A stretch of DNA of 18,650 nt. Source: BOG-1184 sp049514575. GTDB taxonomy: Bacteria > Fibrobacterota > Chitinivibrionia > Chitinivibrionales > Chitinispirillaceae. How positions within the stretch are numbered: the stretch's first letter is position 1; every line of letters begins with the position of its first letter. The notes under the pieces were generated by a model. The model made no database searches. It was given only the letters and a program-made list of their open reading frames with translations, and had not been told where the DNA came from. Positions 7,332 through 14,998 of the stretch are shown here, piece by piece. The stretch spans positions 1 to 18,650 of the forward strand of contig JBEKUX010000058.1 in assembly GCA_049514575.1 (NCBI GenBank), read 5' to 3'. Both the position numbers and the translations under genes were made by a program.

Positions 7332-10157
7332 ATGGCAAAGTACGTTTATTTTTTCGGCGGCGGCAAGGCGGACGGCAACGAATCCATGAAAAACCTTCTG
7401 GGCGGCAAGGGCGCGAACCTTGCCGAGATGGCGGGCCACAGGGAACTGCAGCTGCCTGTCCCTCCGGGGTTTACGATCACAACTGAAGTCTGCACCTACT
7501 ATTACGGCAACAAGAAAACATATCCGAAAGAGCTTAAAAAGCAGGTCGAGGACGCGCTCGCCCGCGTGGAAAAGCTCATGGGAAAAAAGTTCGGGGACGC
7601 GGTCAACCCGCTGCTCCTTTCGGTCCGCTCCGGCGCCCGGCGCTCCATGCCCGGCATGATGGACACGGTGCTCAACGTGGGCCTTAACGACGTCACTATT
7701 CAGGGCCTTATCGCGAAATCGAACAATCCGCGTTTTGCCTACGATGCATACCGCCGTCTCATCATGATGTATGCCGACGTGGTCATGGAAAAGGCCGAGG
7801 GGATAGAGCCGAAGGGCGGCAAGGGGATCCGCAAGCAGCTCGACGAAATGCTCGAACAGGTCAAACACCGGAAGGGCTACAAAATCGACACGGAACTGAC
7901 GGCCGACGACCTCAAGCAGCTCGTGGCCGAATTCAAGCGGAAGGTGGTCGAAGTGCTGGGCAAGCCGTTCCCCGAAGACCCGAAGGCGCAGTTGTGGGGC
8001 GGCATCGGCGCGGTGTTCATGAGCTGGAACGGCAAGCGCGCGGTCGATTACCGCCGCATCGAGCGGATCCCGGACGAATGGGGGACCGCGGTCAATGTCC
8101 AGAGCATGGTGTTCGGCAACCTGGGCGACAGCTCCGCGACCGGCGTGGCGTTCACGCGCAACCCGGGCAACGGCGAGGACTACTTCTACGGCGAATATCT
8201 GGTCAATGCGCAGGGCGAGGACGTGGTCGCCGGCATCCGCACCCCTGCTCCGATCAACGACAAATCCGCAAATGACCAGAGCAGGCACCTGCCCACGCTT
8301 GCATCGATCATGCCTGAGAACTACAAAAAGCTCGACGAGTTCCAGAAGCGGCTCGAAAAACACTACAAGGACATGCAGGACATTGAGTTCACCATCGAAG
8401 AGGGCGTTCTTTACATGCTCCAGTGCCGCGTGGGCAAGCGCAACGGCGTTGCCGCGGTGCGCATGGCGACCGATATGTACAAAGAGAAACTTATCGGCGC
8501 CGAGACCGCGATCATGCGCGTGGGCCCGACCCAGCTTGTCGAGCTGCTTCTGCCCATGATCGACCCGGCGGCGGAAAAGTCGAACAGCCCGATCGCCAAG
8601 GGCCTGCCGGCAGGGCCTGGCGGCGCCAAAGGCCGCGCCGTGTTCACCTCCGAAGAGGCGGTCGCGTGGGCGGCGCGGGGAGAAAAAGTCATCCTCGTGC
8701 GTGAAGAGACCTCGCCCGAAGACGTCGACGGCATGCACAAGTCGCAGGCGATCCTCACCTCCAAAGGCGGCATGACCTCGCACGCGGCTCTCGTTGCACG
8801 GGGCTGGGGCAAGTGCTGCGTGGTGGGCTGCGCAGAAATCGAAGTCGAAGGCAAAGAGTTCAAGACCAAATCCGGTCTTGTCATTAAAGAGGGCGAATGG
8901 ATCACCATCAACGGGACCACGGGGATGGTGTACAAAGGCTCTCTCCCGCTCGTTGACGTTGACCTCGAACACAACACCTCGTATACCGAGCTCATGAAAC
9001 TGTGCGACAAGGTGCGGGTGATGAAAGTGCGCACCAACGCGGACACACCCAAAGACACGGCCAAGGCAGTGCAGTTCGGCGCCGAAGGCATCGGACTGTT
9101 CCGCACCGAGCACATGTTTTACGGGGAGGGGAGCGACAAGCCGCTGTTCCTGCTCCGCAAGATGATCATGAGCAAGACGCTTGAGGAGCGGAAAACGGCG
9201 CTCGAGGAGCTTTCGGTATTTGTCAAGAAAGACATCAAGGCGACCATGGAAGTATTGAACGGCCTGCCCGTGACGATCCGCCTTCTGGACCCGCCGCTCC
9301 ATGAGTTTGTACCGCACCACGACGAAAAGATGGCGGCGCTTGCGGCAGAGCTCCACGTGGACCTTGCCGAGGCCAAGAAGCGCGGCGAGGGTCTGCACGA
9401 GACCAATCCCATGCTCGGGCACCGCGGCGTGCGGCTCGGCATCACCTATCCGGAAGTTTCTGAGATGCAGATCAGGGCGATCCTCGAAGCGGCAGGCGAG
9501 CTCATCAAAGAGGGGAAGAAGGCCTATCCGGAAATCATGATACCGGTCACCTGCGCGGTCACCGAACTTGCGCACCAGAAAAAACTTGTCGACAAAGTGT
9601 ACGCCGAAGTCTGCCAGAAGCTCGGGCTCTCAAAGATACCGTTCATGTACGGTACCATGATCGAGATCCCGCGCGCGGCGCTCACTGCCGACAAAATGGC
9701 CGGAGCGGCCGAATTCTTCTCGTTCGGGACCAATGACCTGACGCAGATGAGCTTCGGGTTTTCGCGCGACGATATCGGCAGCTTTCTGCCCGACTACCTC
9801 TACAACAAGATCCTGCCGGCCGACCCGTTCCAGACCATCGACCAGGAGGGCGTGGGCCAGCTGATCCGCATGGGCATCGAGCGGGGCCGGTCAGTCAGGC
9901 CGAACCTGAAGGTCGGCATCTGCGGCGAACACGGCGGTGACCCGGATTCGGTGAAGTTCTGCCATAAGGTCGGCATGAACTACGTTTCCTGCTCGCCGTT
10001 CAGGGTGCCGATTGCGCGTCTCGCCGCGGCCCAGGCAGCGGTCGAGGACAAACTGGCGGCAAAGAAGCCGGCTCCAAAAAAAGCGGTGAAAAAAGCAGTC
10101 GCCAGGAAAGCAGTCAGGAAAGTCGCAAAGAAAGCAGCGAAGAAAAAGAAGAAGTAA
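7332..10157 (+). CDS. ppdK: Pyruvate, phosphate dikinase with a basic C-terminal tail
   Basis: The product has 941 residues. ATG 7332 is chosen because GGAGG at 7318-7322 precedes it and MAKYVYFFGGGKADGN is the family N-terminus; a start at 7272 adds 20 unlikely residues. PPDK interconverts ATP + phosphate + pyruvate with AMP + PPi + PEP in the cytoplasm. The N-terminal ATP-grasp half contains LGGKGANLAEM and LLSVRSGARRSMPGMMDT (about 95-112). The swivelling domain carries GGMTSHAALVARGWGKCC with catalytic His484 and the regulatory-type Thr482. The C-terminal PEP/pyruvate barrel contains GIGLFRTEHMF, MLGHRGVRLGITYPE, FSFGTNDLTQM and GICGEHGGDP with catalytic Cys864. The catalytic part ends near PVPIARLAAAQAAVED. 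A further 35 residues (907-941) are about half Lys/Arg in a KKAxxKA pattern, which is not normal for the family. No regulator gene lies nearby. Confidence 0.97.
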   Translation: MAKYVYFFGGGKADGNESMKNLLGGKGANLAEMAGHRELQLPVPPGFTITTEVCTYYYGNKKTYPKELKKQVEDALARVEKLMGKKFGDAVNPLLLSVRSGARRSMPGMMDTVLNVGLNDVTIQGLIAKSNNPRFAYDAYRRLIMMYADVVMEKAEGIEPKGGKGIRKQLDEMLEQVKHRKGYKIDTELTADDLKQLVAEFKRKVVEVLGKPFPEDPKAQLWGGIGAVFMSWNGKRAVDYRRIERIPDEWGTAVNVQSMVFGNLGDSSATGVAFTRNPGNGEDYFYGEYLVNAQGEDVVAGIRTPAPINDKSANDQSRHLPTLASIMPENYKKLDEFQKRLEKHYKDMQDIEFTIEEGVLYMLQCRVGKRNGVAAVRMATDMYKEKLIGAETAIMRVGPTQLVELLLPMIDPAAEKSNSPIAKGLPAGPGGAKGRAVFTSEEAVAWAARGEKVILVREETSPEDVDGMHKSQAILTSKGGMTSHAALVARGWGKCCVVGCAEIEVEGKEFKTKSGLVIKEGEWITINGTTGMVYKGSLPLVDVDLEHNTSYTELMKLCDKVRVMKVRTNADTPKDTAKAVQFGAEGIGLFRTEHMFYGEGSDKPLFLLRKMIMSKTLEERKTALEELSVFVKKDIKATMEVLNGLPVTIRLLDPPLHEFVPHHDEKMAALAAELHVDLAEAKKRGEGLHETNPMLGHRGVRLGITYPEVSEMQIRAILEAAGELIKEGKKAYPEIMIPVTCAVTELAHQKKLVDKVYAEVCQKLGLSKIPFMYGTMIEIPRAALTADKMAGAAEFFSFGTNDLTQMSFGFSRDDIGSFLPDYLYNKILPADPFQTIDQEGVGQLIRMGIERGRSVRPNLKVGICGEHGGDPDSVKFCHKVGMNYVSCSPFRVPIARLAAAQAAVEDKLAAKKPAPKKAVKKAVARKAVRKVAKKAAKKKKK

Positions 10158-10179
10158 ATTTTTAACATAAGGGATAGTC

Positions 10180-10213
10180 AAAGGCTTGACTGAATTAAGG
10201 GTCAGGCCTTTTT
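10180..10213 (+). terminator. Intrinsic terminator after ppdK
   Basis: AAAGGCTTGAC (10180-10190) pairs with GTCAGGCCTTT (10201-10211) over 11 bp with one G-U pair and a 10-nt loop. The stem runs into five Ts. It begins 23 nt after the ppdK stop codon. Confidence 0.8.
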
Positions 10214-10227
10214 GATATTAATTGATT

Positions 10228-10530
10228 TTTAGCTAAAGGCTCCTCCGGAGGGTATCGGGTGCCTGCCTGCCGAAGCCTCGGCGCAGGCAGGGGCACCAGT
10301 GTCGAAGGTTTGAACTTCATTTGACCCGTACCCACGAAATTCTGTCGTGTTGAAATCCAAACAAAACAAATAAACAAATGAGAGATTTGATGTTGCGTGA
10401 GGCAGGTGGAGGGTGGCGAAGCCAGTCGCGAAGCGACCGACCAGAGGGAAGCCCGGAGCTACGCCGACCCCGAAGGGGGCACGCCCGAATAATTTAAAAT
10501 TTCCACCCCTCAATAAAGCCTTTAGCTAAA
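10228..10530. repeat. About 303-bp non-coding element bounded by 14-bp inverted repeats
   Basis: TTTAGCTAAAGGCT at 10228-10241 is repeated as its exact reverse complement AGCCTTTAGCTAAA at 10517-10530. The interior has no plausible gene but several hairpins: a long stem at 10258-10297 (GGTGCCTGCCTGC / GCAGGCAGGGGCACC with a bulge, capped by CCGA-AGCC-TCGG), GTCGC-GAA-GCGAC, and CCCC-GAA-GGGG. It fills most of the 436-nt gap between ppdK and the lipoprotein gene. It could be a MITE-like element or an accumulation of palindromic repeats. No clear target-site duplication is visible. Confidence 0.5.
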
Positions 10531-10593
10531 GGAGATTATTTATGTCCACTCCACAAACCTGGACTGATTATATTTGAAAGGGAAGGTACCGTT

Positions 10594-11040
10594 ATGCTGA
10601 AAAAAATCGGCAGTATCGCTTTACTTTCCGCCCTGGCAGTGCTTACCTGCGACCCGGGCGCTCCGCGTGATCCGATCGACAAATCTTCCTTTATCGGCAC
10701 CTGGCACAGCGAAAACAAATGCATGGAATATATCGTATTTTCCGATACCGGCGCCCAATGGCTCGTAAACTACAGGGCATGCCTGTCCGACACGATAAAA
10801 AACCCTTCCCGCTACGTGGATTCCATAACCTATGATGCTGTCCAGGACTCCTTCCTGGTCATGGACTACAAGGGGTGGCAGGCATCCGACACTGAACTCG
10901 TTTTCCTTGACACGGTTAAAATGCCGGGCGGCAATTACGCTGCATCGAAAACATCGCTCCTTATTCAACTATGGTCGAGTTTTCAATTTTACGTGAAAAG
11001 CGCCGGCGACTCGAGTAAAGTACTCTTTACAAAACAGTAA
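10594..11040 (+). CDS. Small putative lipoprotein
   Basis: The product has 148 residues. The start ATG 10594 has GGAAGG nearby as ribosome binding site. The N-terminus MLKKIGSIALLSALAVLTCD is a signal peptide with Cys19 in a relaxed lipobox (VLTC), so the protein is probably lipid-anchored in the envelope. The mature part contains FIGTWHSENKCMEYIVFSDT and other short beta-like runs, reminiscent of small lipocalin-like lipoproteins ('GTW' near the start of the barrel), but the match is too weak to assign. TATATT at 10569-10574 could be a -10 box, without a good -35. It has no partner gene and is followed by a repeat-rich spacer and a convergent gene. Confidence 0.75.
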   Translation: MLKKIGSIALLSALAVLTCDPGAPRDPIDKSSFIGTWHSENKCMEYIVFSDTGAQWLVNYRACLSDTIKNPSRYVDSITYDAVQDSFLVMDYKGWQASDTELVFLDTVKMPGGNYAASKTSLLIQLWSSFQFYVKSAGDSSKVLFTKQ

Positions 11041-11047
11041 ACAGCCA

Positions 11048-11186
11048 CGCGCAAAGCGCGGGGCTTGAATTCGCCCTCTGAAAGGGGGCTGAATTAAAGA
11101 GAAGCTGGCCCCGCAAGGCAGCGGCGTTTCCCATGCCCCCACGGCAGAAGGCCGTGGTTCTGCCGGAAAATCCCAAAGGGTTTTCC
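11048..11186. repeat. Series of hairpins after the lipoprotein gene
   Basis: Successive stem-loops can be read: CGCGC-AAA-GCGCG (11048-11060), AATTCGCCCTCT...AGGGGGCTGAATT (11069-11095), CGGCAGAA...TTCTGCCG (11142-11165) and GGAAAATCCC-AAA-GGGTTTTCC (11165-11186). None has a T-run, so they look like packed palindromic repeats, though they may limit read-through between the convergent genes. Confidence 0.6.
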
Positions 11187-11222
11187 ACTAATCTTTTACG
11201 CCGGGCATGAATCGCCCCTTTT

Positions 11223-11250
11223 GTAGAGACGCACGGCCGTGCGTCTCTAC
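11223..11250. repeat. Perfect 28-bp palindrome overlapping a gene end
   Basis: GTAGAGACGCACGG is followed immediately by its exact reverse complement. A half copy (TGTGCGTCTCTAC) occurs at about 13581-13593. The TAG in its right arm, read on the minus strand, is the stop codon of the aspartic protease gene (11247-11249). Confidence 0.85.
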
Positions 11251-12389
11251 TTCGCAATAATCTTCTTCATCACGAATTTCTTGTTCGCCGCATCGATGCG
11301 GAGAACGAACCGCTGCAGGTAGGACATGCCGAGAAGACCGTCAACGCCCGGTTCCGGAGGCTGGTCAAGCACGACCGCCCTTACATTGGCGGCACGGAAG
11401 TCGCCTATCGCAACGGACCGCAGCAGCACCGAATAGCCGGCCGTAGACTGCCCGTCGGCAAGTGTAGCCGTGACTTTGACGCCGTCACGCCAGTTGATGC
11501 CCAGGCGTGCGGCAAGGGCGCGGGAAAGCGTTACGGTCGAGGCGCCGGTGTCGAGCAGCAGGCGCACCGGTCCCCGTCCGTTGATGGTGACCGGAACTAT
11601 GATATTATCGCCACGGATGAACGTGGCGTCGGCGGTCGCGGTCTTGAATTCGGCCTGGCACTGCTGCAAATCGTTTTCGATGCTGTTCAATGCCGGGCGG
11701 TTCTCCTTGAGCGTTTTCGGGGCGCACGATCTTTTGAACGCATAGAACGATTCGTCCATTTGCGCAAGGGAATCCATATATTCCGCAAGCGCCGGATTGC
11801 CGTTCTGCTGGTCGGTTTTTTTCCTTTCGATGACCTGCTGCAAACTTATTATCGCCGAATTGTATTGGTGCGCTTTTCCGACAAGCCGATATTGTTCCTC
11901 CGGTTCTTTCTTCGAGAGATTGTTTAAATTGGAATCGAGCGCATGGTAGCCGCTGGCGTTGTCGGTGACCGCGTGCTCGAGCGAGTCGATTTCGAAGTCG
12001 ATCAGCTCCAGATCATGCTGGCGGTTGAGTGCCTGGATGCGGAGCGCGCGCAGACGGCGCAGCTTTTCGCGCAGCAGATTGATGCCCGGCGAGGCGGACG
12101 AACGGCTGTCGGCGTAATACAGGTCGCGCCACTCTTTCTGCATACGTTCGTTGTCGCCGGCGCTCGAACGCGTGACCGACTTGATGTCCGAGGAATCGAC
12201 CCGCGTAAGGCCGAAGCCGACGTTGATGGTCACCGCGCCGTTCTTTACGGCGGTAATGACCCCGGTGATTGACCCGCCTGATTTGAGTCGGATGATGTCG
12301 CCATGAGCGGAAAAAACAAATACAATTATAAAAACGACTATTCCTGTGATGGCTGATTTTGTAGAAATTGAAAACAGGGTGAAGTTCAT
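11247..12389 (-). CDS. Exported or membrane-anchored retropepsin-like aspartic protease
   Basis: The product has 380 residues. Residues 12-29 form a hydrophobic segment (signal peptide or anchor, possible cleavage at SAHG). Residues 31-74 (DIIRLKSGGSITGVITAV... SDIKSVTR) look like a small SH3-like barrel common in envelope proteins. Residues about 85-250 are charged and heptad-rich, probably coiled coil. Residues about 262-376 form a clan AA aspartic protease domain: VPVTINGRGPVRLLLDTGAS with catalytic Asp280 in DTGAS, then GVDGLLGMSYLQRF (348-361), the hydrophobic-hydrophobic-Gly motif that follows in this fold. Such single-lobe proteases act as dimers, and the substrate is unknown. The start is supported by a TTGAAT-N17-TATAAT promoter upstream, but the ribosome binding site is weak. 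The C-terminus runs into a dispersed palindrome. Confidence 0.88.
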   Translation of the reverse strand: MNFTLFSISTKSAITGIVVFIIVFVFSAHGDIIRLKSGGSITGVITAVKNGAVTINVGFGLTRVDSSDIKSVTRSSAGDNERMQKEWRDLYYADSRSSASPGINLLREKLRRLRALRIQALNRQHDLELIDFEIDSLEHAVTDNASGYHALDSNLNNLSKKEPEEQYRLVGKAHQYNSAIISLQQVIERKKTDQQNGNPALAEYMDSLAQMDESFYAFKRSCAPKTLKENRPALNSIENDLQQCQAEFKTATADATFIRGDNIIVPVTINGRGPVRLLLDTGASTVTLSRALAARLGINWRDGVKVTATLADGQSTAGYSVLLRSVAIGDFRAANVRAVVLDQPPEPGVDGLLGMSYLQRFVLRIDAANKKFVMKKIIAK

Positions 12390-12444
12390 TTTTTCTTGTA
12401 ATCTGTATTGTGTATGTTATGCAATACTTTATATGCTATGTTAA

Positions 12445-12473
12445 ATTATAGATATATGTTGGTTCTAATTCAA
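12445..12473 (-). promoter_or_regulatory. Promoter of the aspartic protease gene
   Basis: On the minus strand TTGAAT (12473-12468) is followed after 17 nt by TATAAT (12450-12445), a perfect -10 with a 4/6 -35. Transcription would begin near 12438, about 49 nt before the ATG at 12389. Confidence 0.55.
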
Positions 12474-12483
12474 TGGCCATGAA

Positions 12484-12515
12484 GAAACACGATAATTTTT
12501 AAATGCTATCGTTTC
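12484..12515. other. Isolated hairpin in the divergent spacer
   Basis: GAAACACGATA (12484-12494) pairs with TATCGTTTC (12507-12515) with a 2-nt bulge and a 12-nt AT-rich loop. It lies between the divergent aspartic protease and PHP genes, upstream of the -35 box of the former. Its role is unknown; a regulator site or repeat remnant is possible. Confidence 0.35.
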
Positions 12516-12597
12516 CTTATCTTTCTCGAAGCCACCGCTGCCCGCATTGCACGAGAGATAATGGTGCAGAAAAAGGAACCAATAAAGGGCCCCTAGA

Positions 12598-12725
12598 GGC
12601 CTTGCTATGAATAACAGCCTAAAGGTCTTATAAGGATAACGGCGTTATACTTAGAACGACGTTATTCATAGAAACGGTCGGGCCAGTTAAAAAGAATTAT
12701 TTTATAATACTTTTTTAACAAGGCC
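12598..12725. repeat. About 128-bp fold-back element upstream of the PHP gene
   Basis: The ends GGCCTTG (12598-12604) and CAAGGCC (12719-12725) are inverted. Inside, CTATGAATAAC (12605-12615) pairs with GTTATTCATAG (12661-12671), enclosing small stems such as ATAAC-GGC-GTTAT. A second hairpin runs from GGCCAGTTAAAAAG (12681) to CTTTTTTAACAAGGCC (12725), with an inner ATTAT-TTT-ATAAT stem. The element contains a TATAAT (12703-12708) that may serve the downstream gene. It could be a small mobile element or a structured leader RNA. No target-site duplication is seen, and there is no gene in this 368-nt gap. Confidence 0.5.
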
Positions 12726-12757
12726 ATTTTCTACAACGACAATAAAGAGAGAGATAT

Positions 12758-13495
12758 ATGGCGCTCCAGGTCGACCTCCATGTCCACTCCCTGTTCAGCG
12801 CCTGCGGCCTGCACACCTTTCTGGAACTTCTCGAACACGGCCGGCGCATCGGCCTTAGGGCAATGGCAATCACGGACCACGGTTTGGCCGTGGGCGGACG
12901 GCTGACGAGCGTTTTTTTTGAACGGTTCCGGCAGCCCTGCCGGGACATTAAACTTTACAAAGGGATAGAGCACAACATCCTCGACGAAAAAGGCGCGATC
13001 GATGTCTCGTGGCAGATGATGCCGTTTGTCGACCTTCTTCTCTTTGGCGTACATCCCAACATTAAACCCCATAGTTCCAGAGAGCATTACACCGGCATGG
13101 TCATTGCCGCTATTGAAAAAAATCCTTTTCTCGATATCCTTTCTCATCCTAACGACCCCATGTATCCGCTCGATTATGCAATTATTGCGAAGAAGGCAAG
13201 AGAGGCCGGTATTGCGCTTGAACTTAACAATTCCAAGGTCCTTTATGCCCGCAGCACGGCTGAAGATGCGCTCGAACTGGTTTATGCGTGCAAAGAGGCC
13301 GGGTGCCTGATGGCGGTCAACAGCGACACCCACGCGCTCCAGGAACTCGGCCGCGACGAGGCGGTTCGTCCGCTTCTGGAAAAAGCGAAATTCCCGGAAG
13401 AACTCATCGTAAATCGCGATGTGCGTACGGCGGAAAAGTTTATTGAGGTGAGAAGGGGATTAAAAAGGATTGCAATACAAAATAAAAAATTATGA
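12758..13495 (+). CDS. PHP-domain metal-dependent phosphoesterase, YcdX-like
   Basis: The product has 245 residues, matching the single-domain PHP (polymerase and histidinol phosphatase) hydrolases of the YcdX type. All metal-site motifs are visible: DLHVHS (His8, His10), ITDHG (Asp40, His41), GIEHN (Glu71), LSHP (His130), and NSDTH (Asp190, His192). Such enzymes bind two or three metal ions in a distorted barrel and hydrolyse phosphoesters; the physiological substrate is usually unknown. The protein is cytoplasmic, with no signal peptide. GAGAGAG before ATG 12758 is a weak ribosome binding site. It is a single gene preceded by a fold-back element and followed by an array of palindromes. Confidence 0.92.
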   Translation: MALQVDLHVHSLFSACGLHTFLELLEHGRRIGLRAMAITDHGLAVGGRLTSVFFERFRQPCRDIKLYKGIEHNILDEKGAIDVSWQMMPFVDLLLFGVHPNIKPHSSREHYTGMVIAAIEKNPFLDILSHPNDPMYPLDYAIIAKKAREAGIALELNNSKVLYARSTAEDALELVYACKEAGCLMAVNSDTHALQELGRDEAVRPLLEKAKFPEELIVNRDVRTAEKFIEVRRGLKRIAIQNKKL

Positions 13496-13511
13496 GGGAA
13501 TTTTTGGCGTA

Positions 13512-13537
13512 CCCCGGCTTGGACGGGGAAATGTTTT
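13512..13537 (+). terminator. Weak terminator-like hairpin after the PHP gene
   Basis: CCCCG (13512-13516) pairs with CGGGG (13524-13528) across a 7-nt loop, with TTTTT at 13533-13537. The stem is short and the T-run is offset by four bases, so termination may be inefficient, or this may be part of the neighbouring repeats. Confidence 0.3.
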
Positions 13538-13538
13538 T

Positions 13539-13621
13539 GTAGGGGCGACCCGGCGGGTCGCCCCTACTACAAAATACGGCTGTGCGTCTCTACACAACAA
13601 TGGGCGATTCATGAATCGCCC
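13539..13621. repeat. Array of three palindromic repeat types
   Basis: Three elements lie in a row: a perfect 29-bp palindrome at 13539-13567 (arm GTAGGGGCGACCCG around a central G), a half copy of the 11223-11250 palindrome at about 13581-13593, and the perfect 20-bp palindrome GGGCGATTCATGAATCGCCC at 13602-13621. The first recurs at 7146-7166, and the last as a half copy at about 11205-11215. They sit between the convergent PHP and AbiEii genes. Confidence 0.8.
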
Positions 13622-13672
13622 CTGCATTGCAAGGCACGGCAATCCAAAAAGCATTAATTATTATTTTTCTTT

Positions 13673-14389
13673 TTAGTGGCGCCTGCTTTTTTCATTATCG
13701 CGCAGCAATCTGAGCAAAAAAAGCGTCTCGGTTTTGAGCTTTGAGCGTACCCATTGCTTTTGGCGCTCATCCAGCAGCTCCCCGATTCCGGAAAGAATGT
13801 CACGGCCGCTCTTTTTCTCTACGATATCGATGCACCTGCCCAGGAACTTTAAAAAAGGCCACGGGGTGCGTGTTTCAATTATTTCCCTTTGTATCGGCCA
13901 GTTGTTCTGCAGGAAAAAATGAACATCGAATATATCGCGGTTCGTTTTTCCTTCCCGTTCATACATGGCGACAAGCTTATGAGCGGCCATGTCCTCCTTT
14001 ACCATGACTTTCATGGCAATGCCAAGATACGATTTCAGCTCATAGTGTGATCCGAAATCACGCTGGTTTATCTCGATTTTAATGTTCTGCGCGTCGCGTT
14101 CTTTATCATGATACGAAAGCAGGAAAAACAGGCTGTATCTTTTTTCCCGGCACTCTTTAAGTGTTCCATAGTTTTCAAGGATTTTTTTAATGCGTTCGAA
14201 TACCCGCTCCTCTCTGTTTTTATCCAGCAGGTCGAAATCGAGATCAACGGAAAAACGGTTGAGGCCATAAAAAAGATATGCCGCTGTTCCGCCCTTGAAA
14301 CCCAACACCGGCCCGACTGTCGGATCGGTAAAGATGTCCTTGAGTATTCTGATAAGAATATTTTTATGCGTGGTGAGGGAAAGGGACAT
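13673..14389 (-). CDS. abiEii: AbiEii-family nucleotidyltransferase toxin
   Basis: The product has 238 residues. It carries the pattern of the AbiEii/AbiGii (DUF1814) nucleotidyltransferases: LGFKGGTAAYLFYG (29-42) with the GG-T motif, RFSVDLDFD (45-53) with the two metal-binding Asp residues (49, 51), KIEIN (104-108), an AAHKLVA helix (Lys138) and RDIFDVHFFL (151-160). These toxins transfer nucleotides onto tRNA or another target and stall growth, giving phage defence by abortive infection. It is the second gene of a two-gene unit. Its SD (GGAG of TAGGAGCC) overlaps the antitoxin stop codon, and the start lies 8 nt after it, so translation is coupled. The C-terminal part is Lys/Arg-rich. All key motifs appear intact. 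Confidence 0.9.
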   Translation of the reverse strand: MSLSLTTHKNILIRILKDIFTDPTVGPVLGFKGGTAAYLFYGLNRFSVDLDFDLLDKNREERVFERIKKILENYGTLKECREKRYSLFFLLSYHDKERDAQNIKIEINQRDFGSHYELKSYLGIAMKVMVKEDMAAHKLVAMYEREGKTNRDIFDVHFFLQNNWPIQREIIETRTPWPFLKFLGRCIDIVEKKSGRDILSGIGELLDERQKQWVRSKLKTETLFLLRLLRDNEKSRRH

Positions 14390-14397
14390 AGAGGCTC

Positions 14398-14994
14398 CTA
14401 TCGGTTTTTCCTGAATGCTTCATGGTATTTCTTGACGCGGTCCTCCATCAGCCTGTTACCGCCGTAGGCCGGCAATATCCCGTAAACCTTGTCCCAGTTC
14501 AAAGGCGAGAGATTGTCAAAATGATAATCCTTATGCAGATAGACGACATCCAGAAACGCCCTCTCCGGAGAAGCAATAGAGTAAAACTCGCGGTTTTCGA
14601 TGCCGGCGGGATTGGTCAAGACCGGGATTTTTATGGTTTTAAAGGAGAAGGTCTGATTATCGCAGACGATCTCCTTTGATTGATACGAAGCGACAAAAAT
14701 CCGGTTATAATGCTGGAAAATTATCCCTCCGGCGCCCAGGACCGTTTCAAAACTTACATACGAAGGGGTAAAAATCCTCGTGGCGAGTTCGAATTTGTCG
14801 TAGTGCATATCTTTAGCATACAGACCGCGGCGAAGATGATACAGATCGTTATTCTTAACGTAATAATGCACCCTTGCCCTGGCGGTTTTGCCGTCTATTC
14901 CGCCCCACGACAGCATCAATTCCTTGAAAGAAAAAACGGTCCGCCGCGACCGTAAGATCTCGTTTAAAAATCCTTTTTTAATACGTTTATTCAT
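14398..14994 (-). CDS. abiEi: AbiEi-type antitoxin and transcriptional repressor
   Basis: The product has 198 residues. Residues about 1-62 form a winged helix-turn-helix (FSFKELMLSWGGIDGKTARA, then YYVKNNDLYHLRRGLYAKD with the typical 'RGLY' wing). Residues 65-198 fit the antitoxin C-terminal domain (FELATRIFTPSYVSFETVL, ASPERAFLDVVYL). In known AbiE systems this protein neutralises AbiEii and represses the operon by binding inverted repeats in its promoter. Here it is the first gene, immediately upstream of the toxin, and a 12-bp inverted repeat lies just before its ATG. No Shine-Dalgarno is visible at the start. In known type IV systems protein and toxin do not form a tight complex. Confidence 0.88.
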   Translation of the reverse strand: MNKRIKKGFLNEILRSRRTVFSFKELMLSWGGIDGKTARARVHYYVKNNDLYHLRRGLYAKDMHYDKFELATRIFTPSYVSFETVLGAGGIIFQHYNRIFVASYQSKEIVCDNQTFSFKTIKIPVLTNPAGIENREFYSIASPERAFLDVVYLHKDYHFDNLSPLNWDKVYGILPAYGGNRLMEDRVKKYHEAFRKNR

Positions 14995-14998
14995 TTTG

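Noticed and set aside
7323..9575. Long (750-codon) open frame antisense to ppdK
   Set aside because: It is the shadow of a GC-rich third-codon bias in ppdK. Its His/Arg/Asp-rich translation has no domain pattern, and the sense strand is unambiguously PPDK.
10380..10500. Group II intron or reverse-transcriptase remnant considered for the hairpin-rich interior
   Set aside because: No domain V-like hairpin or RT coding frame could be found.
13539..13621. CRISPR array considered for the clustered palindromes
   Set aside because: The three palindromes differ from one another, there are no regular unique spacers, and no cas gene is present.
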